A stretch of 64,000 nt of DNA from Streptomyces sp. QL37 (GCF_002941025.1 NZ_PTJS01000001.1:4903472-4967471); one strand, 5' to 3'; positions 8,528 through 17,513 are shown, numbered from the stretch's first letter. Translations and numbers: made by a program. Notes: generated by a model not told the origin, from the letters alone.

Positions 8528-9538
8528 GTGACCGTCGTCGGGCCGTTCGGACTGAGCGTGCGGGACCAGGCACTTGAGGCCGATGTCCAGGCCGGTTTGG
8601 CCGCTGTCGAGGCGGGGCTGCTGGACGCCACCAAAAGTGAGGTCCCGTTCATCACGGAGGCCGCACAGCACCTCGTCAGCGCGGGGGGCAAGCGGTTCCG
8701 GCCGCTGCTGGTGATGCTCGCGGCACAGTTCGGCGACCCCGACGCGCCGGGCGTCGTCCCCTCGGCCGTGGTCGTGGAGCTGACGCACCTGGCGACGCTG
8801 TACCACGACGACGTGATGGACGAGGCCGACGTACGCCGCGGGGTGGACAGCGCCAACACCCGCTGGGGCAACTCCGTCGCCGTCCTGACGGGCGACTTCC
8901 TCTTCGCCCGCGCCTCTCACATCCTGGCCGACCTCGGGCCCGAGGCCGTCCGCATCCAGGCGGAGGCGTTCGAACGCCTGGTCACCGGTCAGATCCTGGA
9001 GACCGCCGGCCCGCGCGGCGGACGCGACCCCGTCGACCACTACATGGACGTGCTGGGCGGCAAGACCGGCTCGCTGGTCGCCGTGTCCGGCCGCTTCGGC
9101 GCCCTGATGGCCGGGGCCGACGAGTCGGTCGTGGACATCCTCACCCAGTACGGCGAACGCCTCGGCATCGCCTTCCAGCTCGCCGACGACGTCCTGGACA
9201 TCGCCTCCGACTCCCACGAGTCGGGCAAGACGCCGGGCACCGACCTGCGCGAGGGCATCCCCACCCTGCCGGTCCTCCACCTGCGCGCCAGGGCGGAGGC
9301 CGAGGGCCGTCCGGAGGACAAGGAGCTCGTGGAGCTGCTGGACGGCGACCTCTCCGACGACGCCGGTCTCGCGGAGGCGCTGCGCAGGCTGCGCGCCCAC
9401 CCGGCGCTGGAGCAGGCGAGGCGCGACACCGTCCGGTACGCCCAGGAGGCACGGGCGACGCTGGCGCCGCTGCCCGAGTGCTACGCGAAGGCCGCACTCG
9501 AGGAGCTGTGCGACGCCGTGGTGCACCGGGCCGGCTGA
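8528..9538 (+). CDS. Long-chain polyprenyl diphosphate synthase
   Basis: A 336-residue trans-prenyltransferase that condenses isopentenyl diphosphate units. Both aspartate-rich motifs are clear: first DDVMD within LYHDDVMDEAD, second DDVLD within QLADDVLDIASD. The GGKRFRP substrate loop is near residue 57. In Streptomyces such enzymes make the side chain of menaquinone, which would feed the respiratory complexes encoded further right; that role is inferred. GTG start preceded by AGGAG at 8516-8520. It is divergent from the POT transporter across 156 bp. Confidence 0.93.
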   Translation: MTVVGPFGLSVRDQALEADVQAGLAAVEAGLLDATKSEVPFITEAAQHLVSAGGKRFRPLLVMLAAQFGDPDAPGVVPSAVVVELTHLATLYHDDVMDEADVRRGVDSANTRWGNSVAVLTGDFLFARASHILADLGPEAVRIQAEAFERLVTGQILETAGPRGGRDPVDHYMDVLGGKTGSLVAVSGRFGALMAGADESVVDILTQYGERLGIAFQLADDVLDIASDSHESGKTPGTDLREGIPTLPVLHLRARAEAEGRPEDKELVELLDGDLSDDAGLAEALRRLRAHPALEQARRDTVRYAQEARATLAPLPECYAKAALEELCDAVVHRAG

Positions 9539-9739
9539 CCCCTAAGGGCTGGGTGGGCCGTGCGATCCCGGGGTCATCCCGGAGAGGTACGCACAGTTGC
9601 TCCCGAGGGCTGACGCTTGTCCTCGGCCGATTTGGTCAGATGGATGACAACCACTCCTGACCACATCGGGTGAGAATGGCGGCGGGGAGTGGACACGTGC
9701 AACGGGATGGCAGCCGCCGACCACGGAGGTAGAGCACAC

Positions 9740-10978
9740 ATGGCACCGAACGACAGCGCAGAGACCAACGGCGAGGCCACGGGCACTGTCGTGGGCCGCC
9801 GGAAGGCGGCGCGCTACATCGTCCCGTTCGCGGTGGCGGGAGTGGCGGCCGCGACGATCGGACTCGTCCCGGCGCTCGCGGACTCCGGAGACCCGGAGCT
9901 CCCGGACATCACCGCGCAGGAACTCATCGAGAAGATCGCCGCATCGGACCAGGAGCAGCTCTCCGGCACGGTGAAGGTCAGCACCGACCTCGGCATCCCG
10001 TCGCTCGGCGGGCTCGCGGGCTCCTTCGCGCCGGACGCCGGACCGGGGGCGGGGGAGTCGAGCGCGTCCCCCGACGCCAAGCTGATGGAGCTCGCCTCCG
10101 GGACCCACACGCTCCGGGTCGCGGCCGACGGCCCCGACAAGCAGCGTCTCTCGATCCTCGGCGAGGGCTCCGAATACAGCCTCGTCCACAACGGGGACGA
10201 CATCTGGGGATACGACAGCGAGAGCAACGAGGTCTACCACGCCGAGTCCGACGGGAACGGACGTCCGGGCGGCAAGGCCGGGGAGCACAAGGCGCCGGAG
10301 GGCGTCCCGGCCACTCCGAAGGAGCTCGCCGAGGAGGCGCTCGCCGCCGCGGACGACACCACGTCCGTCACCGTCGACGGCACCGCGCAGGTCGCGGGGC
10401 GCGACGCCTACAAGCTCGTGATCAAGCCGAAGCAGTCCGGTTCGACCATCGGCTCCGTCACCGTCGCGGTCGACGCCTCGACCGGCGTACCCCTGAAGTT
10501 CACGCTGGCCCCGAGCAGCGGCGGCAAGGCGGCGGTCGACGCCGGCTTCACGAAGGTCGACTTCGGGAAGCCCGACGCCTCCTCCTTCACCTTCACCCCT
10601 CCCAAGGGCGCGAAGGTGACCGAGGCCGACGAGCTGAAGACCGAGGCGGAGAAGAAGGGCGCGGCTGACAAGGCGCGGAAGGACCTGGGCGCGCTGGAGG
10701 GCTTCAAGGGCCTCGACGTCATCGGCGAGGGCTGGAACGCCGTCGCCGAGATCGAGGTACCGGGCGGGGCGGGCCTGCCCGCCCCGGGCTCCGGCGGCGC
10801 CCCCGCGGAGGCGCAGCAGTTCCTGGAGGCGCTCGGCGACAAGGTCACCGGCGACTTCGGCTCGGGCACGGTCTTCAAGACGCGCCTGGTCAACGCGCTG
10901 CTGACGGAAGACGGCAAGGTCTACGTCGGCGCGGTCACCAAGGACGCGCTGGTGAAGGCGGCCGACACCGCCAAGTAG
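9740..10978 (+). CDS. LolA/RseB-like exported protein
   Basis: A 412-residue protein with one N-terminal membrane segment or signal (about 28-50, RYIVPFAVAGVAAATIGLVPALA) and a long extracytoplasmic domain. The body resembles the LolA/MucB-RseB half-barrel fold: repeated SGTVKVSTDLG, HTLRVAADGPDKQRLSILG, YSLVHNGDDIWGYDS, and DAYKLVIKPK elements. The start ATG at 9740 has GGAGG 13 bp upstream; an in-frame GTG at 9689 is less convincing. Gram-positives have no outer-membrane Lol pathway, so it may bind lipids or sense envelope state. It sits ahead of an ABC exporter pair, separated by a hairpin. Confidence 0.85.
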   Translation: MAPNDSAETNGEATGTVVGRRKAARYIVPFAVAGVAAATIGLVPALADSGDPELPDITAQELIEKIAASDQEQLSGTVKVSTDLGIPSLGGLAGSFAPDAGPGAGESSASPDAKLMELASGTHTLRVAADGPDKQRLSILGEGSEYSLVHNGDDIWGYDSESNEVYHAESDGNGRPGGKAGEHKAPEGVPATPKELAEEALAAADDTTSVTVDGTAQVAGRDAYKLVIKPKQSGSTIGSVTVAVDASTGVPLKFTLAPSSGGKAAVDAGFTKVDFGKPDASSFTFTPPKGAKVTEADELKTEAEKKGAADKARKDLGALEGFKGLDVIGEGWNAVAEIEVPGGAGLPAPGSGGAPAEAQQFLEALGDKVTGDFGSGTVFKTRLVNALLTEDGKVYVGAVTKDALVKAADTAK

Positions 10979-10990
10979 GACGCACCGTAC

Positions 10991-11024
10991 GCCCCGCCCC
11001 GTCGTACCCTCCGTACGGCGGGGC
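10991..11024 (+). terminator. Hairpin after the LolA-like gene
   Basis: GCCCCGCC at 10991-10998 pairs with GGCGGGGC at 11017-11024 around an 18-nt loop, starting 13 bp after the stop. There is no U-tract, as is common for Streptomyces terminators. Confidence 0.5.
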
Positions 11025-11097
11025 GGTCCGCGCGACGGGGCCCTGCGGACACGGGTCGCGGGGCGCCGGACACGGCGGGACAGGACCGGGAGTGCGT

Positions 11098-12084
11098 ATG
11101 ACCGACACAGCGGCCGCCACGGCCGGACCGGAGACGGGGCGCGAGTCCGGCGCGGTGATCGAGACGCGGGGGCTCACCAAGCGCTACCGCGGCGGGCAGT
11201 TGGCCGTCGACGGCCTCGACCTCGCCGTCCCCGCCGGCAGCGTCTTCGGCTTCCTGGGGCCCAACGGCTCCGGCAAGACCACCACGATCCGGATGCTCAT
11301 GGGGCTCATCGACCCGACCTCCGGCACCGCACAGGTACTGGGCCGCCCCATGCCGGCCGCCGCCCGGGCGGTGCTCCCGCAGGTCGGCGCGCTCATCGAA
11401 GGACCCGCGCTGTACGGCTTCCTGACGGGCCGCGACAATCTCGTGCGCTTCGACTCCGCCGACCCGGCCGCCGACCCACGTACCCGGCGGGCGCGTGTGG
11501 GCCACGCCCTGGAGCGGGTCGGGCTCACCGCCGCGGCAGGCAAGAAGGCCAAGGCGTACTCACTCGGGATGAAGCAGCGGCTCGGGCTGGCCGCCGCTCT
11601 CCTCCAGCCGCGCAGACTGCTCGTGCTGGACGAACCGACCAACGGCCTCGACCCGCAGGGCATGCGCGAGATCCGCACCCTGATGCGGGAGCTGGCGGGC
11701 GAGGGCACCACCGTCTTCCTCTCCTCGCACCTGCTCGACGAGATCGAGCAGGTCTGCACCCACGCCGCGGTGATGGCCCGCGGCCGGCTCCTCGTGCAGG
11801 GCCCGGTCGCCACCCTCGCCGCGGGCGCCCGGGGCCGGCTCGCCGTGACCACGCCCGACCCGGGTGACGCGGCCCGCGTCCTCGCGGAACACGGGGCGAC
11901 GGGGATCGTGACCGACGGGGACCGGGTGAGCGCCGACGCGCCGCCGGGCGAGGTGGAACTCGCGGACCTCAACGCGGCCCTGGTGCGCGGCGGTGTCCGC
12001 GTACGCGCCTTCGGCGTCGAACGGGCCTCGCTGGAGGACGCCTTCGTCGCGCTCACCGGAGAGGGATTCGATGTCGCAGGCTGA
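11098..12084 (+). CDS. ABC exporter ATP-binding protein (DrrA/CcmA-like)
   Basis: A 328-residue cytosolic ATPase that drives an ABC-2 type exporter. It has Walker A (GPNGSGKTT), an ABC signature variant (YSLGMKQRLGL), Walker B plus D-loop (LLVLDEPTNGLDPQG), and the switch His in FLSSHLLDEIEQV. A C-terminal ~80-residue extension is typical of drug or lipid exporter ATPases. GGGAG lies 5 nt before ATG 11098; an in-frame GTG at 11092 is an alternative. It overlaps the permease gene by 14 bp. The substrate is unknown. Confidence 0.93.
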   Translation: MTDTAAATAGPETGRESGAVIETRGLTKRYRGGQLAVDGLDLAVPAGSVFGFLGPNGSGKTTTIRMLMGLIDPTSGTAQVLGRPMPAAARAVLPQVGALIEGPALYGFLTGRDNLVRFDSADPAADPRTRRARVGHALERVGLTAAAGKKAKAYSLGMKQRLGLAAALLQPRRLLVLDEPTNGLDPQGMREIRTLMRELAGEGTTVFLSSHLLDEIEQVCTHAAVMARGRLLVQGPVATLAAGARGRLAVTTPDPGDAARVLAEHGATGIVTDGDRVSADAPPGEVELADLNAALVRGGVRVRAFGVERASLEDAFVALTGEGFDVAG

Positions 12085-12949
12085 ACTCACGGCGCCCCCG
12101 GCCGCGCCCCGTGCGCTGTGGACCCTCGGGATCCTCCGCTCCGAACTGACCACCACGCTCCGCCGGTGGCGGACCCTGGCCCTGCTCGGGGTCCTGGCCG
12201 CCGTCCCCGTCCTCATCGGGATCGCCGTCCGCATCGAGACGGGCGACGGTTCCCAGACCGGTCCCGGCGGCGGGGGCGGACCCGCCTTCCTCTCCCAGGT
12301 CACCAACAACGGACTGTTCCTGGTCTTCGTGGCCCTCTCCGCGACGCTGCCCGTCTTCCTCCCGATGGCCGTCGGCGTCATCGCGGGGGACTCCGTCGCG
12401 GGCGAGGCGAGCGGCGGCACCCTGCGCTATCTGCTGGTGGCTCCGGCGGGCCGCACCCGGCTGCTGCTCGCGAAGTACGCGTCCGTGCTGGTGTTCTGCC
12501 TGGTCGCCACCCTGGTCGTGGCGGCATCGGCGCTCGCGGCCGGGGCGCTGCTCTTCCCCGTAGGGGAGGTCACGACGATCTCGGGCACCCGGATCGGCTT
12601 CGGCGAGGGGCTCCTGCGGGCCGGACTGATCGCGGTCGCGGTGGCGGTGTCCCTCGTCGGCTTCGCGGCACTGGGCCTCTTCGTCTCGACGCTCACCAAC
12701 AGCGGGATCGCGGCGATGGCGGCCACCGTCGGCGTGCTGATCACCGTGCAGATCCTGGACACGATGCCGCAGCTGCACGGGATTCATCCGTATCTCTTCC
12801 CGCACTACTGGCTGTCCTTCACGGACCTGCTGCGGGACCCCGTCTACTGGGACGAGATGGCCAGGAACCTGGGCCTGCAGGCGGTGTACGCGGCGGTGTT
12901 CGGCTCCGCGGCCTGGGCGCGCTTCACCACGAGGGACGTCACCGTCTGA
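12071..12949 (+). CDS. ABC-2 type exporter permease
   Basis: A 292-residue membrane partner for the upstream ATPase. After a short N-terminus there are about six hydrophobic segments, including LALLGVLAAVPVLIGIAV, NNGLFLVFVALSATLPVFLP and AALGLFVSTLTNSGIAAMAA. The periplasmic loop has the DSVAGEASGGTLRYLL motif seen in ABC-2 (NatB/YhgE-like) permeases. The ATG at 12071 lies inside the 3' end of the ATPase gene. A putative weak hairpin follows at 12986-13008. Confidence 0.9.
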   Translation: MSQAELTAPPAAPRALWTLGILRSELTTTLRRWRTLALLGVLAAVPVLIGIAVRIETGDGSQTGPGGGGGPAFLSQVTNNGLFLVFVALSATLPVFLPMAVGVIAGDSVAGEASGGTLRYLLVAPAGRTRLLLAKYASVLVFCLVATLVVAASALAAGALLFPVGEVTTISGTRIGFGEGLLRAGLIAVAVAVSLVGFAALGLFVSTLTNSGIAAMAATVGVLITVQILDTMPQLHGIHPYLFPHYWLSFTDLLRDPVYWDEMARNLGLQAVYAAVFGSAAWARFTTRDVTV

Positions 12950-12985
12950 GGGGCCCGGCACGGGCCGTCCGTACCGTCGGCCGGT

Positions 12986-13008
12986 CGAGCCGTCCCCCGA
13001 TCGGCTCG
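12986..13008 (+). terminator. Possible terminator after the ABC exporter
   Basis: CGAGCCG at 12986-12992 pairs with CGGCTCG at 13002-13008 around a 9-nt loop, 36 bp after the permease stop. There is no U-tract. Confidence 0.4.
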
Positions 13009-13146
13009 TCGCGGCACGAACGGCACGAACGGTGTGCTGCACAGAACGTCACGACACGGTACGTTCCGTTTCCAGCCTGGTCATTGTTCGACTTTTGGCG
13101 ACGACCTGTCAATAAGCGGTGGGCGGAATCCCCCTATGCTCACCGA

Positions 13147-13788
13147 ATGATCACATCGCCGAGTTCCCTGCGCCGCAGCGAGAGGTCACGACGGGCGACG
13201 CTGGACGCCGCCCTGGAGCTGTGTACGGAGAAGGGGTACGGCCGCGTCACCGTCGAGGCCATCGCGGCCCGCGCCGGCGTGAGCAAGAAGACGATCTACC
13301 GCTGGTGGCCGTCGAAGGGCGCGGTGATGCTGGAGGCGTTCGCCGAGGTGTTCGTCGGCTCCACGCCGTTCGTCGACACCGGTGACATCGAGGCCGATCT
13401 GCGGACGCACATCAACAGTGCGGTGAAGCTGGTGTCCACGGCGCCGTACGGCCCGGCCTACGCCGGGATCCTGTCCGAGATGCATCACGACGACGCACTC
13501 GCGCGGGCCGTGCGCGAACAACTGGTCGATCCGCGCTTCGAGGCCGCCGTGGGGCGCATGCGGCGCGCCCAGGAGCAGGGGCAGATACCGCACGGCGCCG
13601 ATCTGCCGCTCGCGGTGGAGATGCTCTACGGCCCCGTCTACTACCGCCATGTGCTGCGGAAGCCGGCGCAGGACGAGGCGACGGTCGCCACGCTGGTGGC
13701 CCATGTCCTGCGGTCCCTGACCGGCGCCGGCGCACCCGGGGACGCCACCGGCGGCGGGGGCGTCCACGGGCCGGGGCGCGTCAGCTGA
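13147..13788 (+). CDS. TetR-family transcriptional regulator
   Basis: A 213-residue repressor-type protein. The N-terminal helix-turn-helix (about 12-58) is clear: TLDAALELCTEKGYGRVTVEAIAARAGVSKK is followed by the TIYRWWPSKGAVMLEAF recognition region. The C-terminal ligand domain matches the TetR_C class with YGPVYYRHVL near the end. It starts at the ATG inside CCGAATGATC. Its 3' end overlaps the convergent FMN reductase by 8 bp. The target is unknown; the ABC exporter just upstream is a candidate. Confidence 0.9.
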   Translation: MITSPSSLRRSERSRRATLDAALELCTEKGYGRVTVEAIAARAGVSKKTIYRWWPSKGAVMLEAFAEVFVGSTPFVDTGDIEADLRTHINSAVKLVSTAPYGPAYAGILSEMHHDDALARAVREQLVDPRFEAAVGRMRRAQEQGQIPHGADLPLAVEMLYGPVYYRHVLRKPAQDEATVATLVAHVLRSLTGAGAPGDATGGGGVHGPGRVS

Positions 13789-14326
13789 AGAAGACCTTCG
13801 CCCGGGTCACGGCCTCGGTGTCGGTCAGCACGTCGCCGGGCCTGCTGCCGTTGCCCAGCAGCACCCCGCCCCACCGCATGCCGAGGTAGCGCGCCGAATT
13901 CCGCAGGGTACCCGCGAGCGGTTCGGCGACCGCCGGGTCGTCGTCCGCCAGCGCGGTGACCCCCCACAGCGTCTTCCCGGCCATCCGCCGCCGGAAGTCC
14001 GCGCCGGGGGCCTCCAGCCAGCCCGACCAGTGGTCGAGGTAGCGCTTGGTGGAGGTGGAGACGGAGTACCAGTACAGCGGCGAGGCGATGACCACGTCGG
14101 TGGCGGCGAGTGTCGCCTCCAGCAGGGCCGCGGAGTTGCCCGTGGGGGCGGGATGGCCGTCCGCGTGCCGCCGGTCCTCGAAGTCGGGCAGCGGGAGGTC
14201 CCGCAGGTCCAGCCATCGCTGCCCCGTTCCGGCCGGGAGCTGCTCGGCCGCGAGCCGGGCCAGTGTCTCGGTGTTGCCGCCGGTGCGGCTGCTGCCGAGC
14301 AGGAAGAGGAAGTCGCGCGTGGTCAT
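13781..14326 (-). CDS. NAD(P)H-dependent FMN reductase / flavodoxin-fold oxidoreductase
   Basis: A 181-residue flavodoxin-fold protein. The FMN phosphate loop is GSSRTGGNTETLA at residues about 11-23, and the second flavin contact is IASPLYWYSVSTSTKRYLD. It lacks a signal peptide and should be cytosolic. Likely activity is NAD(P)H-dependent reduction of quinones or free flavin. A perfect 12-bp inverted repeat lies 15 bp upstream of the ATG and is probably its operator. It is convergent with and overlaps the TetR gene. Confidence 0.88.
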   Translation of the reverse strand: MTTRDFLFLLGSSRTGGNTETLARLAAEQLPAGTGQRWLDLRDLPLPDFEDRRHADGHPAPTGNSAALLEATLAATDVVIASPLYWYSVSTSTKRYLDHWSGWLEAPGADFRRRMAGKTLWGVTALADDDPAVAEPLAGTLRNSARYLGMRWGGVLLGNGSRPGDVLTDTEAVTRAKVFFS

Positions 14327-14340
14327 GCCATGCCCCCAAT

Positions 14341-14375
14341 TGATTGCGTACGGCTTTTACCGGCGTACGCAATCA
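14341..14375. promoter_or_regulatory. Perfect 12-bp inverted repeat, probable operator
   Basis: TGATTGCGTACG at 14341-14352 and CGTACGCAATCA at 14364-14375 are exact reverse complements separated by 11 bp. The element is AT-rich against its surroundings and lies just upstream of the FMN reductase start (14326). The arm spacing (two helical turns) suits a dimeric regulator. It is also 68 bp beyond the HAD gene stop, so a terminator role is possible but no U-tract follows. Confidence 0.65.
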
Positions 14376-14442
14376 TATGCATGTGCATGAAGTTTTGGGA
14401 GGTACTTTTCGGCCGCGCGGTCCCGGCCGGGCACGTGCGGTC

Positions 14443-15252
14443 TCAGGCGAACAGCCGCTCAAGGACCACCGCGACGCCGTCCTCCTCGTTCGAGAGCGTG
14501 ATCTCGTCGGCGACGGCCCGCAGCTCCGCATGTGCGTCGGCCATCGCCACCCGGTGGCCGACGAGGCGGAACATGGGCAGGTCGTTGGGCATGTCGCCGA
14601 ACGCCACCGCGCCGGCGAGGTCGAGGCCGAGCAGCCCGGCGGCCAGGGTGACCCCCGTGCCCTTGTCCACGCCGAAGGGCGCCAGTTCGACCGTGGCGGG
14701 GCCCGCTACGGTGACGGACGCCAGATCACCCACCGCGCCGCGGGCGGCGGCGGCCAGCTCGTCGTCCGTCAGCTCCGGGTGGCGGATCAGAACCTTGATG
14801 ACGGGCGCCGCCCACAGCTCCGACCGCCGCCCGGCGCGCTGTGCGGGGAGGGAGGGGTGCGGCATGCGGTAGCCCGGCTCGATCAGGGTCCGGCCGTCGG
14901 CGCCGTCCTGGTCCACCGCGGCGAACACCTGCCCCACCTCGGCCTCGATCTTGCCGAGCGCCGTGTCGGCCAGCTCCCGGTCCAGGGTGACCGAGCTCAG
15001 CATGCGGGCCGACCCGGCGTCGTACACCTGGGCGCCCTGGCCGCAGACCACGAGCCCGTCGTAGCCGAGGTCCGCGAGCAGGGCGCGTATGCCGGGCACC
15101 GGCCGGCCCGTGACGATCAGATGCCGTGCGCCGGCCGACGTGGCGCGGGCGAGGGCGGCACGGGAACGGGCGCTCACGGTGTCGTCGGAACGCAGCAGGG
15201 TGCCGTCCAGATCCGTGGCGACAAGGGTGTGTGCGGCGGGTGGCGTGAACAT
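14443..15252 (-). CDS. HAD-superfamily hydrolase (Cof-type sugar/nucleotide phosphatase)
   Basis: A 269-residue cytosolic phosphatase. Motif I is DLDGTLL (nucleophile Asp in VATDLDGT), motif II is LIVTGRP, the catalytic Lys is in APFGVDKGTGV, and the metal motif is AFGDMPNDLPMF. The large cap domain between motifs II and III (about 85-185) assigns it to the Cof/type IIB group, which act on phosphosugars, nucleotides or pyridoxal phosphate. No neighbour narrows the substrate. Confidence 0.92.
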   Translation of the reverse strand: MFTPPAAHTLVATDLDGTLLRSDDTVSARSRAALARATSAGARHLIVTGRPVPGIRALLADLGYDGLVVCGQGAQVYDAGSARMLSSVTLDRELADTALGKIEAEVGQVFAAVDQDGADGRTLIEPGYRMPHPSLPAQRAGRRSELWAAPVIKVLIRHPELTDDELAAAARGAVGDLASVTVAGPATVELAPFGVDKGTGVTLAAGLLGLDLAGAVAFGDMPNDLPMFRLVGHRVAMADAHAELRAVADEITLSNEEDGVAVVLERLFA

Positions 15253-15365
15253 GGGGTCAGCCTAGAGAGATCGGCTTCCCGCCGTACGTCGCTGACCTGC
15301 GGGGACGGTCGGCTCCGTCGGCGGAGGCCGGATTCGTCACCCTCCGGGCCCGGCCGCCGCCGCTC

Positions 15366-15794
15366 TCACCGTGGCGGGCAGGCAGAACAGACGTGTCCGG
15401 TGCACGCGGTCAGCAGGACGCCGGCCGCGGAGCTCACCGCCGGATCGCCGTCCGCGGCGAGCCGCTCGGCCGTCGCCCGGCCGGCCAGCACGGCCAGATG
15501 CGCGTCCCTGATCCACTCCGGATGGTGCGCGTGGCCATGGGCGAGGATCGTCCCCAGCAGGCCGAGCACCCCCACGCGGTCCTTCACGGTCTCCATGGCG
15601 GCGAGCTCCCAGAGGAACGGCACCGTGGCGACCGTCGCGTCGAACACGGCCATGGCGCCGATCCACTGCCCCAGGTCACTCAGGGCGTCCTCGGCCGACT
15701 CGCTGTCGCCCCAGGCGATCCGTGACAGCACCCCGGGGACCTGGGAAGCGGAGCCCTGGGCATGGCGCAGCTCATGCCACTGAACGTGCCTCAT
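15366..15794 (-). CDS. Hypothetical protein, HEAT-like helical
   Basis: A 142-residue protein of unknown function. The sequence is nearly all helical with repeated short amphipathic helices such as ALSDLGQWIGAMA, FLWELAAMETVKDRVGVLGLLGTIL, RDAHLAVLAGRATAERL, resembling HEAT/ARM-type repeats seen in small Streptomyces proteins. His residues cluster in LAHGHAHHPEW. Start chosen at ATG 15794 with GAGG just upstream; in-frame starts at 15815 (ATG) and 15827 (TTG) exist and the latter would abut the upstream monooxygenase stop. No catalytic motif or membrane segment was recognised. Confidence 0.65.
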   Translation of the reverse strand: MRHVQWHELRHAQGSASQVPGVLSRIAWGDSESAEDALSDLGQWIGAMAVFDATVATVPFLWELAAMETVKDRVGVLGLLGTILAHGHAHHPEWIRDAHLAVLAGRATAERLAADGDPAVSSAAGVLLTACTGHVCSACPPR

Positions 15795-15827
15795 GTCCCT
15801 CAGGATCGTCCCCATCCGGGCACTCAA

Positions 15828-17444
15828 TCAGCCTTTGCGGGTGCCGTCCACCATGCCTGCCACACTCATCCGATCCGGCTCCCGCACCCCGTCCAGCGCG
15901 TCGAGACACCGCCGTACCGCGTCCCGGTCGCGGGCGTCCGCGATCAGTCCCACATGGTTGTCGGGCCGGACCACGACGACGGTGTCGCCGTCGACCCCGT
16001 AGGCCGCGTGGGCGAGTCCCTCCCGGTCGTGCAGCGCGTCCGGAGCGGCGGCGCCGGTCCGGGGCCCGGAGGCCCCGGCCCCGTACACGCGGAAGGTCCG
16101 TACCGCGTCGCCATGGGTGTCGGCCGCCTCCCGCAGCGCCCGCTCCGCGCCCGCCCCGAAGCCCAGCACCGTGATGTGCGGACCGGCGAAGACGCGGAAC
16201 AGGCGGGTGGGCGTCCCGGTCGCGGCCTCGGTGCAGGGGGCGTCCGGCGCACGGTCGCCGGACCGTACGCCGGCCCCGCCGCCGGGCAGGGCGAGCGAGC
16301 TCCACCGGTAACCGCTGTCGAGTCCCGCCGTCGACGGGGTGACCGCGGTGTCCAGCCCGCCGCCGGGTTCCCTGATCGCCTCCAGTGTGGCCCGCAGCCG
16401 CTCCGAGGTGAGGTCCAGCGTCCAGGCCGCGACCGGCAGCCGCTCCTCCTCGTAGGTGTCCAGCAGCCCCGGTCCGCCACGCCCCCGCAGCACCTGGGCG
16501 AGCTTCCAGCCGAGGTTGTAGGCGTCCTGGATGCCGGTGTTCATGCCCAGCCCGCCCGCGATGGCGTGCACATGGGCGGCGTCCCCGGCCAGGAGGACCC
16601 GGCCCACCCGGTAGCGGTCGGCCATGCGGACGTTGACGCGGTACGTCGAGAGCAGCGTGGCCCCGGTGAGGCTGTCCGCGGGCAGCCGGGTGTGCCGGGC
16701 GAAGAGCCGCCTGAAACCGTCGAGAGCGGGGGCGAGGGGGCGGCCCTCCGGGTCGCGCTCCGGACCCGACTGGAACCACCAGACCGTCCGCGTGCCGGGG
16801 ACGGGGCAGAGCATGACGGCTCCGTCCTCGTCGAACCACTGGTGCCAGATGCCCCGGTCCAGGACGCCCGGGGTGATCTCGACGTCGCCGCAGACCATCA
16901 TCTGCTCCTCGTCCGTCTCCCCGTCGAACGGGACGCCGAGCAGTTTCCGTACCCGGCTGTGGGCACCGTCGCAGCCCACCACGTACCGCGCGCCGGCGGT
17001 GGAGCCGTCGGCGAGGGTGACGGTCACCGAGGAACCGTCGTCGACGAGGCCCACGACCTCGGTGCCGGTCTCCACCGCCACGCCGTACCCGGCGAGACGG
17101 TCGCGCAGGATCTCCTCCAGCTTCCACTGGGCGATCAGCCTGCCCCGGTCGTACGGGGCGTCCGGCGTCGGGGAGGAACCGGCGTACGGATCGGCCTCCG
17201 CGACCGGCACGCCGTCGCGGTACTTGCGCATCGGAAGCGGCGGTGAACCCGCCGCCAGCACCGCCTCGACGACCCCCAGGTCCTCCAGCACCTCCAGGGA
17301 GCGCGCGTTCGGGCCCTTCGACCGCGAACTGCGCGGATACTCCGGCGACCTGTCCACGATCCGGACCGCGATGCCACGTCTGGCCAGATCGCAGGCCAGT
17401 GTCAGTCCGGTGGGGCCCGCGCCCACGATCAGTACGTCGGTCAT
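15828..17444 (-). CDS. FAD-dependent monooxygenase (PheA/TfdB/aromatic hydroxylase family)
   Basis: A 538-residue class A flavoprotein hydroxylase. It has the N-terminal dinucleotide motif GAGPTGL, the DG motif region YVVGCDGAHSRVRKLLG, and the FAD ribityl-binding GDAAHVHAIAGGLGMNTGIQDAYNLGWKLA. The C-terminal ~150 residues fit the thioredoxin-like domain of phenol hydroxylases and aromatic polyketide oxygenases, ending near VVVVRPDNHVGLIA. The likely reaction is NAD(P)H-dependent hydroxylation of an aromatic substrate. It is not in a recognisable biosynthetic cluster; neighbours are RarD and a small helical protein. Confidence 0.92.
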   Translation of the reverse strand: MTDVLIVGAGPTGLTLACDLARRGIAVRIVDRSPEYPRSSRSKGPNARSLEVLEDLGVVEAVLAAGSPPLPMRKYRDGVPVAEADPYAGSSPTPDAPYDRGRLIAQWKLEEILRDRLAGYGVAVETGTEVVGLVDDGSSVTVTLADGSTAGARYVVGCDGAHSRVRKLLGVPFDGETDEEQMMVCGDVEITPGVLDRGIWHQWFDEDGAVMLCPVPGTRTVWWFQSGPERDPEGRPLAPALDGFRRLFARHTRLPADSLTGATLLSTYRVNVRMADRYRVGRVLLAGDAAHVHAIAGGLGMNTGIQDAYNLGWKLAQVLRGRGGPGLLDTYEEERLPVAAWTLDLTSERLRATLEAIREPGGGLDTAVTPSTAGLDSGYRWSSLALPGGGAGVRSGDRAPDAPCTEAATGTPTRLFRVFAGPHITVLGFGAGAERALREAADTHGDAVRTFRVYGAGASGPRTGAAAPDALHDREGLAHAAYGVDGDTVVVVRPDNHVGLIADARDRDAVRRCLDALDGVREPDRMSVAGMVDGTRKG

Positions 17445-17513
17445 GCCTGCTCCTCGGTCGCGTCGTCCTGCCGTACAGGAAAACGCAACCGAGTTAAAAA
17501 GGCAACCCGGTAA

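Noticed and set aside
4851..8573. A 1240-codon minus-strand frame across the CocE and POT genes
   Set aside because: It is the wrong frame of both genes; neither fold is visible in it, while the neighbouring frame gives both clearly.
14376..14389. ATGCATGTGCAT-like palindrome next to the 12-bp inverted repeat
   Set aside because: It is imperfect and short; not distinguishable from chance beside the stronger element.
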